From Rhodospirillaceae bacterium bin65 (GTDB lineage Bacteria; Pseudomonadota; Alphaproteobacteria; Bin65): 64,000 nt of DNA. Every line of letters starts with the position of its first letter. Positions within the stretch are counted from its first letter, which is position 1. A program made the translations under genes and the position numbers. Of the stretch, positions 7,983 to 18,223 are shown in pieces. Below the pieces are notes generated by a model. That model was not told where the DNA came from, made no database searches, and saw nothing but the letters and a program-made list of their open reading frames with translations. Location of the stretch: positions 124,001 through 188,000 of the forward strand of contig MPMX01000001.1 in NCBI GenBank assembly GCA_002238725.1, read 5' to 3'.

Positions 7983-9395
7983 GTGACCGGCGCGCCGGCA
8001 AGACTCTGGTGCCCGCTGTGCCTGTTGCCGTCCGGCTGGGCGGAGAGCGTCCTGCTGCATCTGGACGATTCCGGCACGATCCGGCTCGTCGAGACCGGTG
8101 TACCCGCAGGCGGGCACACGCAACTTCCCGGCCCGGTCATCCCCGGCATGCCGAACCTGCACAGCCACGCCTTCCAGCGCGCCATGGCCGGGCTGACCGA
8201 ACGCGGTGGCGGCAGCGGCAAAAGCGATTTCTGGTCGTGGCGGCAGACCATGTACAGCTTCGTCGGCCGCTTGTCGCCGGAGCAGATCGAGGCGATTGCG
8301 GCGCAGCTCTATGTCGAGATGCTGAAGGCCGGCTATACCGGCGTCGCGGAATTCCACTATCTCCACAATACCCCGGAAGGCGGGCGCTACGGCGATGTGG
8401 CGGAACTGGCCCGGCGCGTTGCGGCGGCGGCGGACGCAGCGGGCATCCGACTGACGATGCTGCCGGTTTTGTACCGGGAAGGCGGCTTCGGCGGCGGACC
8501 GCTCGCTGCTGCGCAGCAGCGCTTCCGGCTGGAGATCGATGAGTGGGCCGCTGTCATCGCCGCGCTTGCCGGAGCATCCCCGACGCAGACCGCAGGCGCG
8601 GCCCTGCACAGCCTTCGCGCGATCCTGCCGGCGGACATGGCGGACGCGCTGGCGGCCTATGACGGCCTGAGCCCGGAAGGCCCGATCCACATCCATATTG
8701 CCGAGCAGGAACGGGAAGTCGCCGAGTGCCTCGCCTGGTCCGGGCAGCGTCCGGTCGAGTGGCTGCTCGACGGTGTTCCGGTCGACGGCCGCTGGATCCT
8801 GGTCCACGCCACCCATATGACCGCCGACGAGACCAGGCGCGCCGCCGCGTCCGCCGCCGTCGCCGGCCTGTGCCCGACCACAGAGGCCAATCTGGGCGAC
8901 GGCGTGTTCGCCCTGCCGGAGTGGCGCGCGGCCGGCGGCGCGTTCGGCATCGGCAGCGACAGCAACGTCTCGCTCGATCCGCGTGAGGAATTGCGCTGGC
9001 TTGAATATGCCCAGCGGCTGGTCCTGAAACGCCGGCTGGTCGCGGCCGCGACGTTGCCCGGACCGGCGGATATCGAAGCAACACGCCTATCTCTGGGCGC
9101 TTCGCTATGGCAGGGCGCGGCCGACGCCGGGGCGCGGGCGATGGGCCAGCCCTGCGGCGCGCTGGCGGAAGGCCGCCCCGCCGATCTGCTGGTGCTCGAC
9201 GCGGACCATCCGACGCTGGCGGCGCACGGCCCGGAGACGTTGCTCGATGCCTGGGTCTTCACAAACGCCGGTCCGGCGCTTAGGGAGGTTTGGGTAGCCG
9301 GGCGGCGTGTCGTCGAGAATGGCCACCATGCCGGACAGGACACCGTCAGCACGCGCTACCGAGCCGCGATGGCCGAACTGATACAGGATCTCTGA
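7983..9395 (+). CDS. hutF: Formimidoylglutamate deiminase (HutF)
   Basis: A 470-residue amidohydrolase-superfamily deiminase that converts N-formimino-glutamate to N-formyl-glutamate plus ammonia, the step that defines the five-step histidine route. The metal pair is H60 and H62 in [16 protein letters not shown]. The family marks [27 protein letters not shown] and [12 protein letters not shown] are clear. Translation starts at GTG 7983 after an AAGGG site. The stop overlaps the hutH start (TGATG), so the two are coupled. Its presence agrees with HutG rather than a one-step HutE-type enzyme. Confidence 0.95.
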   Translation: MTGAPARLWCPLCLLPSGWAESVLLHLDDSGTIRLVETGVPAGGHTQLPGPVIPGMPNLHSHAFQRAMAGLTERGGGSGKSDFWSWRQTMYSFVGRLSPEQIEAIAAQLYVEMLKAGYTGVAEFHYLHNTPEGGRYGDVAELARRVAAAADAAGIRLTMLPVLYREGGFGGGPLAAAQQRFRLEIDEWAAVIAALAGASPTQTAGAALHSLRAILPADMADALAAYDGLSPEGPIHIHIAEQEREVAECLAWSGQRPVEWLLDGVPVDGRWILVHATHMTADETRRAAASAAVAGLCPTTEANLGDGVFALPEWRAAGGAFGIGSDSNVSLDPREELRWLEYAQRLVLKRRLVAAATLPGPADIEATRLSLGASLWQGAADAGARAMGQPCGALAEGRPADLLVLDADHPTLAAHGPETLLDAWVFTNAGPALREVWVAGRRVVENGHHAGQDTVSTRYRAAMAELIQDL

Positions 9396-10927
9396 TGCCC
9401 GAACCGGTCACCCTGGCGCCCGGATCGATCGCCCTGCCGGCCCTCGAAGCGCTGTATCGGGAAAACCCGCCGGTCTTGCTCGACCGCGCCTGCCGGGCCG
9501 ACATGGCGCAGGCGGAATCGGTCGTCGCGCGGGCGGCTGCGGGCGGCGCGGCGGTCTACGGCGTCAACACCGGCTTCGGCAAACTGGCCAGCACCCGCAT
9601 TTCGCCGGAACAGACCGCACAACTGCAGCGCAATCTGATCCTGTCCCACAATGCCGGCGTCGGGCCCGACCTGCCCGAACGGATCGTCCGCCTGATGATG
9701 ACCCTGAAGCTGTTGAGCCTCGGCCGCGGCGCGTCCGGCGTGCAATGGGCCATCGTCGAGACCCTCGAGCGGATGCTGGAGGCGGGCGTGACGCCGGCAG
9801 TGCCGGCGCAGGGCTCGGTCGGCGCCTCCGGCGATCTGGCGCCGCTCGCCCACCTGACGGCCGTCCTGATCGGCGAGGGCCGGGCGGACTATCGCGGCGA
9901 ACGCCTGCCCGGCGGCGCGGCGCTGCAGGCGGCCGGGATCGCGCCCGTCGCCCTGCGCGCCAAGGAAGGCCTGGCGATGATCAACGGCACCCAGTGCTCG
10001 ACCGCGCTGGCGCTGGCCGGCCTGTTCGACGCCAAGCGGTTGCTGCGCGCGGCGCTCGTGACCGGCGCGCTTTCGGTCGACGCCACCCTGGGGTCCGACA
10101 CGCCGTTCGACCCGGCGATCAACGCGCTGCGCGGCCATCCGGCCCAGATCGACGTGGCAGCGGCGCTGCGCGCGCTGCTCGCCGGCAGCGAAATCCGCGC
10201 CTCCCATATCGATTGCACGCGGGTGCAGGACCCCTATTCGGTGCGCTGCCAGCCCCAGGTCATGGGCGCCTGCCTCACCCTGCTGCGTCAGGCCGGTTCC
10301 GTCCTGGCGATCGAAGCGGCGGCGGCGACCGACAATCCGCTCGTCCTGACGGAACGCGGCGAAATCCTCTCCGGCGGCAATTTCCACGCCGAACCGGTCG
10401 CTTTCGCGGCAGACCAGATCGCGCTCGCGGTCAGCGAAATCGGCGCCCTGACGGAAAGGCGCATCGCCCTGCTGGTCGATCCGTCGATGAGCGAACTGCC
10501 GGCGTTCCTGACCCCCGATCCCGGCGTCAACAGCGGCTTCATGGCGGCCGAAATCACTGCCGCGGCGTTGGCGGCGGAGAACAAGCAGCGCGCGGCGCCG
10601 GCCAGCATCGACAGCCTGACGACCTGCGCCAACCAGGAGGACCATGTCTCGATGGCGACCCACGGCGCGCGCCGGCTGGCCGAGATGAACGACAATCTGT
10701 CCAAGATCGTAGCCATCGAATGGCTGGCCGCCGCCCAGGGCATCGGCTTCCGCCAGCCCCTGAAAACGAGCGCCCGCCTTGCCGAGGCGGTCGGGCGGCT
10801 GCGCGCCGTCGTACCGCCGCTCGAAGAGGACCGATACATGGCGCCGGACATCGAGGCCGCCGTCGACCTTGCGCGCGCCGGGGCCCTCGTCGAAGCCGTG
10901 GGGCCGGAAGGGATGCCGGGCTGGTGA
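9395..10927 (+). CDS. hutH: Histidine ammonia-lyase (HutH)
   Basis: A 510-residue enzyme that deaminates histidine to urocanate. The self-made MIO cofactor triad A144-S145-G146 is in [14 protein letters not shown], and the family marks [27 protein letters not shown] and [14 protein letters not shown] are intact. ATG 9395 is chosen because it overlaps the hutF stop; the open frame continues upstream without homology. The gene is followed directly by meaB. Its product urocanate needs HutU, which is not in this window. Confidence 0.96.
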   Translation: MPEPVTLAPGSIALPALEALYRENPPVLLDRACRADMAQAESVVARAAAGGAAVYGVNTGFGKLASTRISPEQTAQLQRNLILSHNAGVGPDLPERIVRLMMTLKLLSLGRGASGVQWAIVETLERMLEAGVTPAVPAQGSVGASGDLAPLAHLTAVLIGEGRADYRGERLPGGAALQAAGIAPVALRAKEGLAMINGTQCSTALALAGLFDAKRLLRAALVTGALSVDATLGSDTPFDPAINALRGHPAQIDVAAALRALLAGSEIRASHIDCTRVQDPYSVRCQPQVMGACLTLLRQAGSVLAIEAAAATDNPLVLTERGEILSGGNFHAEPVAFAADQIALAVSEIGALTERRIALLVDPSMSELPAFLTPDPGVNSGFMAAEITAAALAAENKQRAAPASIDSLTTCANQEDHVSMATHGARRLAEMNDNLSKIVAIEWLAAAQGIGFRQPLKTSARLAEAVGRLRAVVPPLEEDRYMAPDIEAAVDLARAGALVEAVGPEGMPGW

Positions 10928-11904
10928 GCGATCAACCCACGCCGCGACGCCCGGCCTCCTCCGCGACCGATATTGCGGACCTCTCCGCCCGCCTGCGCGC
11001 GGGCGAGACGCGGGCGCTCGCCCGGGCGCTTACGCTGGCCGATATCGGCGGCGAGGAGGCCCGCAGGTTGTTGCAGGCGCTGGACAAGGACCGGCGCGAC
11101 ACCCCGGTCGTCGGCCTGACCGGACCGCCCGGTTCCGGCAAATCCACCCTGATCAGCGCCGTGATCCGCACGCTGCGCGAACGGGACATGCGGGTGGCCG
11201 CGCTGGCGGTCGATCCGTCGAGCCCGAAGAGCGGCGGCGCGATTCTCGGTGACCGGGCGCGCATGGGCGAGCACGGCTCCGATCCCGATGTCTTCATTCG
11301 CTCGATCGCCGCGCGCGGCCATCTCGGCGGCCTCGCGCTGAATATCCAGGCGTCGATCGACGTGCTGAACGCGGCGGGCTTCGATATCGTCCTGCTCGAG
11401 ACCGTGGGCGCCGGCCAGTCGGAAGTGGAAGTCGCGCAGGTCGCCGACGTGACCGTCGTCATCAGCGCGCCCGGCCTTGGCGACGATCTGCAGGCGATCA
11501 AGGCGGGCATTCTGGAAGTCGCCGACATCCTCGTGGTCAACAAGGCCGACTTGCCCGGCGCCGACGAGACCGCCCGGCAGCTTGAGGCGATGCTCGGCCT
11601 GCGCAGCGCGAGTCGCCCTAGTGTGCAGGGGGACACGCCGGTCGTCAGCACGGTGGCGACGATTGGCGAGGGGGTCGCCGAGCTGGTGGACGCCGCCACG
11701 CGGCAGAGCGAGGCGGTGACGCCGGAAGTACGCCGCGCACGGACCGAGCGGCAGGCGATCGACCGACTGGCCACAATGGCGGGTGGCTTGGTGCGCGATG
11801 CGCTGAAAATCATGCCCGCAAAAGAGCGACGCGCGCTTGTCGAGCAGGTCAGGGCCGGCGCCGTCGATCCGGCGGAAGCGGTCCGGCGGCTGTTCGGGGA
11901 TTGA
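10924..11904 (+). CDS. meaB: MeaB/ArgK-type G-protein chaperone of B12-dependent acyl-CoA mutases
   Basis: A 326-residue G3E GTPase that guards adenosylcobalamin loading and protection of methylmalonyl-CoA mutase. Walker [10 protein letters not shown] is at 67-75, with [24 protein letters not shown], the [12 protein letters not shown] switch, and NKAD for guanine recognition. Start GTG 10924 overlaps the hutH stop as GTGA, so it is translated with hutH although it has no role in histidine breakdown. The matching mutase gene is about 42 kb away at 53886. The C-terminal dimerisation arm ([24 protein letters not shown]) is present. Confidence 0.92.
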   Translation: MSDQPTPRRPASSATDIADLSARLRAGETRALARALTLADIGGEEARRLLQALDKDRRDTPVVGLTGPPGSGKSTLISAVIRTLRERDMRVAALAVDPSSPKSGGAILGDRARMGEHGSDPDVFIRSIAARGHLGGLALNIQASIDVLNAAGFDIVLLETVGAGQSEVEVAQVADVTVVISAPGLGDDLQAIKAGILEVADILVVNKADLPGADETARQLEAMLGLRSASRPSVQGDTPVVSTVATIGEGVAELVDAATRQSEAVTPEVRRARTERQAIDRLATMAGGLVRDALKIMPAKERRALVEQVRAGAVDPAEAVRRLFGD

Positions 11905-12118
11905 ACGCGGGTCTACCCACCCCGTCGCATGGCTTCTATGCGCGCTTGCGTTCGCCCGCAAACAGTCTTGATAACCGGATCGGCTTCGGGCTAGACAAGA
12001 GGGAATGCCTCTGTATTGGTTTAAGTATCTGTTCCAGCATTACTTTCTTTCGCTCGGATGCCTGATGCAGTTGCATATTGCGAGAAAATCCGGCTGATTC
12101 GAAAAAAAAGCAGCAACC
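11905..12118. other. Intergenic region before the sugar-acid/TRAP operon
   Basis: About 214 bases without a gene. It contains a possible sigma-70 promoter on the plus strand, TTGATA (11968-11973) and TAGACA (11992-11997) with an 18-base spacer, followed by a leader of roughly 115 bases that becomes AT-rich before the GTG start at 12119. No clear terminator for meaB is seen. Confidence 0.4.
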
Positions 12119-13297
12119 GTGAAGGTCTCCAAGGTCGAAGTCTTCCCGCTTTTCGTTCCCCTGTCGAAGGCGATCGATGCTCCGGTAAGCATCCCCTACG
12201 CCGATAAGGTGCAGGACATCGTATTCGGCGGCTATCGGGCCACAATCGTGCGGCTTACGACCGACGAGGGCCTCATCGGGTATGGCGAATGCATGACCCG
12301 GTTTGCGCCGGCGGCGCTCAAGAAGATCATCGAGGAGCTGAGCCCGCTGGTCGTCGGCTCAGACCCGCTGCAGCCCGAGCACACCTGGGAAGTCATGTAT
12401 GCGGCGATGATGAACCGCGGGCACAACCGCGGCTTCTTCATCGAGGCCCTGAGCGGCATAGACATTGCCTTGTGGGACCTGCGTGCCCAGGCCTTTGGGC
12501 AGCCTCTGTACATGTTCCTCGGCGGGCGCCAGCGCGACCTGATCCCGTCCTACGCGTCCAGCCTGAGGATGCGCGAAAAGAGCATCGTACTCGACACCGC
12601 CCGGGAATTCATGGACCTCGGCTTCAAGTCGATGAAGATCAAGTTGGGCAAGAATCCGGCGGGCTACGTCAGGGATATCAAACTGGTCGAAGACATCCGC
12701 ACGGCCGTTGGCGACGAGATCACCCTCACCGTGGACGCCAATTGCGGCTACCACGAGGATTACAAGCTGGCGCTTCGGGTGGGCCGGGAACTGGAGAAAT
12801 ACGACATCTACTGGTTCGAGGAGCCGATCAGCCCGGACAACATGTATGGGTACAAGTATCTGGCGGACCATCTCGACATGGCGATCGCGTGGGGCGAGAG
12901 TTCGTTTACCCGGTTCGATTTCGCCAACATGTTCGCCGAGCGGTGCGTCGACATCGTCCAGCCCAATCCGTCCCGCGTCGGCGGCCTGACGGAGATCGCC
13001 AGGATCGCCCATATGAGCCAGGCGTTTCACATCCCCTATGCGCCGCATACGGGAAGCTGCTCGGCCCTGTGCCTGGCCGTCTCGCTGCACATCGCAACGG
13101 CACTGCCGAATCTGCTGACTTTCGAAGTCATGCGCTCGGACTGGTCGAAGGACGACCGCAACCCGCTCCGCCATGACCTGCTCAAGGAGCCCTACGACAT
13201 CTTCGAGGACGGATTCCTGCACGCGCCCAGAGCCGATCGTGCTGGCATCGGCATAGACATCAACGAGGAGATCCTCGAGCGATACAGCGTTAGCTAA
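12119..13297 (+). CDS. Mandelate racemase/muconate lactonizing enzyme family (enolase superfamily) protein, probable sugar-acid dehydratase
   Basis: A 392-residue TIM-barrel enzyme. The MR-type K173-x-K175 pair (SMKIKLG), metal ligands D206, E235 and E260 (VDANCGY, WFEEP, AWGESS) and H310 (YAPHTGS) are visible. At the place where the Asp of the His-Asp dyad usually lies (QPD), this protein has QPNPSRVGG, i.e. N283, which I judge by eye. It probably abstracts a proton alpha to a carboxylate, as in aldonate dehydratases. The start is GTG 12119; the ribosome site is weak. It is first in an operon with TRAP transport, an amidohydrolase and an SDR. Confidence 0.82.
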   Translation: MKVSKVEVFPLFVPLSKAIDAPVSIPYADKVQDIVFGGYRATIVRLTTDEGLIGYGECMTRFAPAALKKIIEELSPLVVGSDPLQPEHTWEVMYAAMMNRGHNRGFFIEALSGIDIALWDLRAQAFGQPLYMFLGGRQRDLIPSYASSLRMREKSIVLDTAREFMDLGFKSMKIKLGKNPAGYVRDIKLVEDIRTAVGDEITLTVDANCGYHEDYKLALRVGRELEKYDIYWFEEPISPDNMYGYKYLADHLDMAIAWGESSFTRFDFANMFAERCVDIVQPNPSRVGGLTEIARIAHMSQAFHIPYAPHTGSCSALCLAVSLHIATALPNLLTFEVMRSDWSKDDRNPLRHDLLKEPYDIFEDGFLHAPRADRAGIGIDINEEILERYSVS

Positions 13298-13372
13298 AAG
13301 AATTTTCCGATCTGAGAAGCGAGGAAAAACGGGAGTAGAGTGCCAACCAACGACCGAAGGAGGAAAGGTCCA

Positions 13373-14371
13373 ATGTTGAATAGCTGGCGAAAGAAAGCCT
13401 TGGGTGGATGCGCCGTCGTTCTGTACGCCGCAACTACCGCCGGAAGCGCCGTGGCGGCAGACAGGCTGTCGTTCGGCACAAGCCAGACAAAGTCGAGCCA
13501 CTATGCGTACGGGGTCGCCGCAGCGAAGGCGATCAACACCCATTCGGGCAAAGCGGTCGACGTGACCGCCGTTTCGACCAAGGGCGGCGGCGACAACCTC
13601 AACAAGGTACGGCGCGGCCAGATCGATATGGGCATCGCCGCCTTTGCGAGCGTCTACCAGATGTGGAAGGGGCTCGGGAAGTTCAAAGGCAAGGCTTTTC
13701 CGAAGCTGCGGACCCTGTGGGTCTATTCGCCCTCGATGCAGGCCTGGGTCGTGCGGGCGGATTCCGGCGTCAACAAGCTGGCCGACCTGGCGGGCAAAAC
13801 CTTCACGTCCGGCCAGCGGGGGTCCGCGACAGAGCAGTTGGTCATCCAGATGCTCGAAGTCCTCAAGATCAAGCCGAACTATCTTCGGGCCAGCCTGAAC
13901 GACGCGATCGCGGCGGTTAAGGACAAGCGTTCGATCGGCTATGCCAAGGCCGGCGGCGCGACCGTCCTCGACGGTTCGACCCTCGAATTGATGGCGTTTA
14001 CGAAGATCAAGCTGCTGAGCTTCACCGAAACGCAAAAGAAGGCAGTCCAGGCAAAGTTCCCCTATATCGCTTTCCGCCAGTTCAAGGACAACGAGATCAA
14101 GGGCTTTCCGGCCACGCTGATGCCGTTGCAGATGATCGGCGTGTTCACAACCGATACCGGCCTCAACGACGGGCAGGTGAAGGCGATTCTGTCCGGCATC
14201 GCCAAGGGCCGGAAGATTCAGGAGGCCGCCTTCTCGACGTTCAAGGATGTCGACATCACGCGGGACACCCTGAAACTGGCCAAGGTTCCCCTGCACAAGG
14301 CCGCGGTGGAATTCTACCGGTCCCAGGGCGGGAAGGTTCCGGCCCACCTGATCCCGCCGGAAATGAAGTGA
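13373..14371 (+). CDS. TRAP transporter substrate-binding protein, TAXI family
   Basis: A 332-residue secreted receptor with a signal peptide ending AVA-ADRLSFGTSQ. TAXI features are the opening 'SFGTSQTKSSHYAYGVAAAKAIN', here shortened to its core SSHYAYGVA, then VSTKGGGDNLNKVRRGQIDMGI and KTFTSGQRGSATEQLV. ATG 13373 is used because AAGGAGGAAAGG lies directly upstream; an in-frame codon at 13340 would place the signal peptide too far in. It feeds the fused permease that follows 29 bases later. The ligand is unknown; the operon suggests a sugar acid or lactone. Confidence 0.87.
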   Translation: MLNSWRKKALGGCAVVLYAATTAGSAVAADRLSFGTSQTKSSHYAYGVAAAKAINTHSGKAVDVTAVSTKGGGDNLNKVRRGQIDMGIAAFASVYQMWKGLGKFKGKAFPKLRTLWVYSPSMQAWVVRADSGVNKLADLAGKTFTSGQRGSATEQLVIQMLEVLKIKPNYLRASLNDAIAAVKDKRSIGYAKAGGATVLDGSTLELMAFTKIKLLSFTETQKKAVQAKFPYIAFRQFKDNEIKGFPATLMPLQMIGVFTTDTGLNDGQVKAILSGIAKGRKIQEAAFSTFKDVDITRDTLKLAKVPLHKAAVEFYRSQGGKVPAHLIPPEMK

Positions 14372-14400
14372 TTCGGCCGGCGAGTTTATAATCGAAATCC

Positions 14401-16326
14401 ATGACCCGCGCCGGGGCTGAAGACTCGGCCCCACTCCGCCTCACCGGGCGCGAGGGGGTCGTGATGTTCCTCGCCCTGGCGCTGGTCGCCTTCCACATTT
14501 ACACGGCCGGCTTCGGCCAGTTCCAGCCGCTGGTTCAGCGATCGGTTCACGTGGCGCTCGGCCTGCTGCTGACCTATCTGCATTTCGACGGACTGAGGGA
14601 TCGCCGCACCGGGCCGGTATCACTGTTCATCCGCGTTTTCAGCGGCGTCGCCATGCTGGTGGCCATCGTCTCGTCCCTGTACATCCTGTTCAATGAGGAA
14701 GCGATTTCGGACGATTTGGGCGTCGTCGCCGAGTTTCACGATTTCGTTCTGGGCATCGCCCTGGTCCTGATCATCCTGGAGGGTGCCCGGCGGACGACCG
14801 GCCCGTTCCTGCCGCTTCTGGCCGTCGCGATGATCCTCTACGCGCTGTTCGGGCACCTGATTCCCGGCAGTTGGGGCCACGCGCCGTTTTCGCCTCAGTA
14901 TGTGCTCGAAAACATATACCTGAGCGAACTTGGCATATGGGGGATGGTAACGAGCCTGTCGGCCAGCCTGATCGCCATATTCATTATCTTCGGCGCGTTC
15001 CTGCTGGCGACGGGCGCGGCCCAGAGCTTCATGGATATCTCCATCATCGTGGCGGGGCGTTCGCCCGGCGGCGCGGCGAAGGTCGCTACCCTGTCGAGCG
15101 CCATGTTCGGCACCCTGAACGGCGCTGCGGTCGCCAACGTCGCGACGACAGGAAATTTCACGATCCCGGCAATGCGTCGGCTCGGCTATCGCCCGCAGTT
15201 CGCCGGCGCCGTCGAGGCCTCGGCATCGAGCGGCGGGCAGATCACGCCGCCGATCATGGGAGCCGGCGCGTTCGTGATGGCCGAAATTCTGAGCGTACCC
15301 TACCTGGACATCGTCTATGCGGCGATCATCCCGGCGCTGTTCTTCTATGTCTGTATCTGGTTCAGCATCGACGTCGAGGCGCGCAAGATCGATCTTCGTC
15401 CTTTCAAAGCCGAAGACATTCCGAAGATTTCAACTGTATTGACCTGGAAGAAGGTCGGACCGCTGGCTGTGACGATCGTCGTCCTGCTCGGGTCACTGTT
15501 CAGCGGCCGAACCGCGGAATTGTCCGCCTTCTACGCGATCTGTACGAACCTGATCCTGTTCCTGGTCACCGGCCTGACCTCCGGCGAAACACTCAAAAAT
15601 CTCTTCGCGATGTTCCTGAATGGCGTCCGGACAGCGGCGCACGGCATCGTGACCATCGTCTCGCTGCTGATCTGCGCTCAAATCACCCTGTTCCTGGTGT
15701 CGTTCACCGGTATCGGGATCAAGCTGGGCGAGGCGGTGATCGGCCTGGGCGCGCATGGCGGCCTGCTGGCGGCGGTCAGCCTGGCGCTGGTGGTCGCCCT
15801 GATCCTGGGCATGGGTATGCCGACGACCGCGGCCTATCTGGTTGCGGCGGCGGTCGTCGTCCCGGCGCTGGTCGATCTCGGGGTGCCGGCGCTGCCCGCT
15901 CACTTCTTCGTCTTCTACGGTGCTCTGTTATCGGCGCTGACTCCTCCCCTGTGCACGGCGGTCTTTACTGCATCGGTCATCACGAAGACGCATTGGTGGC
16001 CGATCGCGCTCAACTCAATGAAACTGGCAGCGATGAAATACATCCTGCCGTTCATGTTTATCTTCAGGCCCGAAGTCTTGTTAAGGGGTACAACTTTTGA
16101 AATTGCCTGGATTGTACTGGTAGGTTTCGCAGCATCGATTCTATTTGCGATCGGTTTCGGCGGACATTACCTGACCCGGCTGCCAGTCGTCATTCGCATC
16201 GGCATACTGATTGTCGGACTGATCTTCATTTACGGCAGCTTGATCGCGGACGTTTTTGGCCTTGCGGTTCTGGCCGCACTGATCGTCTGGCAGAAATCGG
16301 CGGCAAGAACGGCCTCGACCGGTTAG
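14401..16326 (+). CDS. TRAP transporter permease, fused small (4TM) and large (12TM) subunits
   Basis: A 641-residue integral membrane protein with about 16-18 hydrophobic helices. The N-terminal third carries the DctQ-like helices (FLALALVAFHIYTAG, ALGLLLTYLHFDGL). The rest is the DctM-like domain, with FGTLNGAAVANVATTGNFTIPAM, SASSGGQITPPIMGAGAFVMAE and GMGMPTTAAYLVAA. This fused form is typical of TAXI-type TRAP systems, which use a sodium gradient. It overlaps nothing and lies between the binding protein and the amidohydrolase in one operon. Confidence 0.9.
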   Translation: MTRAGAEDSAPLRLTGREGVVMFLALALVAFHIYTAGFGQFQPLVQRSVHVALGLLLTYLHFDGLRDRRTGPVSLFIRVFSGVAMLVAIVSSLYILFNEEAISDDLGVVAEFHDFVLGIALVLIILEGARRTTGPFLPLLAVAMILYALFGHLIPGSWGHAPFSPQYVLENIYLSELGIWGMVTSLSASLIAIFIIFGAFLLATGAAQSFMDISIIVAGRSPGGAAKVATLSSAMFGTLNGAAVANVATTGNFTIPAMRRLGYRPQFAGAVEASASSGGQITPPIMGAGAFVMAEILSVPYLDIVYAAIIPALFFYVCIWFSIDVEARKIDLRPFKAEDIPKISTVLTWKKVGPLAVTIVVLLGSLFSGRTAELSAFYAICTNLILFLVTGLTSGETLKNLFAMFLNGVRTAAHGIVTIVSLLICAQITLFLVSFTGIGIKLGEAVIGLGAHGGLLAAVSLALVVALILGMGMPTTAAYLVAAAVVVPALVDLGVPALPAHFFVFYGALLSALTPPLCTAVFTASVITKTHWWPIALNSMKLAAMKYILPFMFIFRPEVLLRGTTFEIAWIVLVGFAASILFAIGFGGHYLTRLPVVIRIGILIVGLIFIYGSLIADVFGLAVLAALIVWQKSAARTASTG

Positions 16327-16352
16327 CGAAACGACGGGGAAGCACTCACCGA

Positions 16353-17225
16353 ATGCCGATGCCGATCATCGACGCCCAGGTTCACGCCTATGCCGCCGAC
16401 ACGCCTGACCGACCGTGGGCCGGAGCGCCGAACTGGCCTGCGCATGTCACCGGCGATGAGATGGTGGCGGCCATGGATGCCGTCGGCGTCGACGGCGCCA
16501 TTCTCATCTCCGCCTATTCGATCTACCGGTATGACGCAAGCTATGCCGTAGAGGTGCGAAACGCCCATCCCGGCCGGTTTGCGCTCGTCAAACCGGTCGA
16601 TCCGTCGGACCCGGCGGCTGCCGAAACCATTGCCGCGTGGAAGGAAACCGACGGAACGGTCGGCACGCGGATTCTGATGAGCCACGAAAGCAGCCGTGGC
16701 CCCGACGATCCGGGTTTTGCCGTTATCGTGCGCGAGTCAGCGCGGCTCGGCCTTCCAGTCAACCTGCTGTGCTGGGGCCGGCTGGACGCCGGCATGGCCC
16801 TGGTCGACCGTTACCCCGGAACTTTCTTCATTCTCGACCATATGGGCCTCCTGCAGCCCCACGCGCCGCCGGCCCCGCCGGAGCCTTTCGCCGAATTGCC
16901 CAAAGTGCTCAAGCTTGCCAGGCGCGAGAATGCGGTCATCAAGATCAGCGGCGCGTGCACCCTTTCCCATGCCGGCTACCCCTACCCCGATATCTGGGAT
17001 CCGCTGGCGCGCATCTTCGACGCCTGGGGCATCGAGCGCTGCCTCTGGGGAACCGACTGGACCCGGACGGTCGCACACCTTTCCTATGCGCAGGGCGTCG
17101 ACCCATTCCAGCTGACAGACCGTCTCACCGAAAGCGAACGGGCAGTCCTGATGGGCGGGGCCTGCACGAAGGTATACGGGTGGGCGCCCCGGGTGCGCGG
17201 TAGATCGTCAGGGAACCCCAATTGA
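16353..17225 (+). CDS. Amidohydrolase-2 family (COG3618-like) hydrolase, possible lactonase
   Basis: A 290-residue TIM-barrel hydrolase. It opens IIDAQVHAYAADTP, where the usual H-x-H is reduced to Q-V-H, a change found in the lactonase-like branch. Other marks are ILDHMGLLQP, VIKISGACTLS and LWGTDWTRT with the catalytic Asp in GTDW. By family it may hydrolyse a sugar lactone, which would fit an operon with an SDR dehydrogenase and an enolase-type dehydratase. Its stop overlaps a possible TTG start of the following PhyH gene, but I prefer a downstream ATG there. The substrate is inferred from context only. Confidence 0.8.
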   Translation: MPMPIIDAQVHAYAADTPDRPWAGAPNWPAHVTGDEMVAAMDAVGVDGAILISAYSIYRYDASYAVEVRNAHPGRFALVKPVDPSDPAAAETIAAWKETDGTVGTRILMSHESSRGPDDPGFAVIVRESARLGLPVNLLCWGRLDAGMALVDRYPGTFFILDHMGLLQPHAPPAPPEPFAELPKVLKLARRENAVIKISGACTLSHAGYPYPDIWDPLARIFDAWGIERCLWGTDWTRTVAHLSYAQGVDPFQLTDRLTESERAVLMGGACTKVYGWAPRVRGRSSGNPN

Positions 17226-17284
17226 CAGCAATCCGCCAAATTGGGAAATTTGCGAAACGGCAATCCGCAGAATTGAGGTCCGCG

Positions 17285-18211
17285 ATGAATCGGCCAGGCC
17301 GGCTGTTGACCGACGAAAAATTTGAGCTTTACGAGGAACACGGATATGTTGTCATCGACGATTTGCTGTCGAAAGAAGAAATAAATCGTCTCTCGGAAAT
17401 TGTTGACGAACTTGTGGCCAAAGCGGCGAACCTTGAGAGAGGCGACGACTATTACGACCTCGAACCATCGCACAGTCCGGGTAATCCTCGCGTAAGGAGG
17501 CTGAAAAAACCGATCTTTCAGCATGAAGCGTTCGATCGGCTGGCGCGCTCCTCCACTATTCTGGATATCGTCGAGCAATTGATCGGCAACGGCATCCGCC
17601 TCACCCATCCCAACGGCAAGATCAACATAAAGGCGGCGGAATACGGGTCGCCGGTGGAATGGCATCAGGACTGGGCTGGATACCCCCATACCAATGACGA
17701 TTTGCTGTCGGTCTCCATCCCCCTGGACGATGTCGAACTCGAAAACGGCCCCCTCCTGATGATACCGGGTTCGCATCGCGGCCCGGTCTATTCCCATCAT
17801 TCCAACGGCGTTTTCTGCTCGGCGATCGATCCGGTGCGCGATCCGCTGGACTACGACAAGGCCGTGCCGCTCACCGGCAAGGCGGGCACGGTCTCGTTTC
17901 ATCATGTACGCACGATCCACGGCTCCGCGCTGAATACATCGGCACGTTCCCGCCGGCTGCTCATCTACCAGTATGGCGCCACCGACGCCTGGCCGCTCAC
18001 CGGCGGGATTTCGATCGCCTCGTTCGGGAAAACAATCGTACGCGGCGATCTTGCCGTGCAACCGCGTATGGAAGCGCTCCCCGTGCGCCTGCCCCTGCCC
18101 GTGGCGCCCAATTATGACGGCCTCTATACCAGCCAGGAAAATGCCTCGAACCGATACTTCGAAGTTCACGGAAGCGACCGGAACTCGGCGCAGAATGCCG
18201 ATCTCAGATAG
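17285..18211 (+). CDS. PhyH-family Fe(II)/2-oxoglutarate oxygenase
   Basis: A 308-residue oxygenase. The Fe ligands are H127-x-D129 in VEWHQDWAGYPHTN and H212 in RTIHGSALNTS, with the co-substrate arginine in SARSRR (221-224). The open frame reaches back to a TTG at 17222 that would overlap the previous stop, but ATG 17285 has GAGG about six bases upstream and begins close to the family start (LLTDEKFELYEEHGYVVI), so it is chosen. It lies in the TRAP/sugar-acid operon and probably hydroxylates the imported compound or one of its products. Less GC-rich at its 5' end than neighbours. Confidence 0.82.
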   Translation: MNRPGRLLTDEKFELYEEHGYVVIDDLLSKEEINRLSEIVDELVAKAANLERGDDYYDLEPSHSPGNPRVRRLKKPIFQHEAFDRLARSSTILDIVEQLIGNGIRLTHPNGKINIKAAEYGSPVEWHQDWAGYPHTNDDLLSVSIPLDDVELENGPLLMIPGSHRGPVYSHHSNGVFCSAIDPVRDPLDYDKAVPLTGKAGTVSFHHVRTIHGSALNTSARSRRLLIYQYGATDAWPLTGGISIASFGKTIVRGDLAVQPRMEALPVRLPLPVAPNYDGLYTSQENASNRYFEVHGSDRNSAQNADLR

Positions 18212-18223
18212 GGTCGCGGACCT

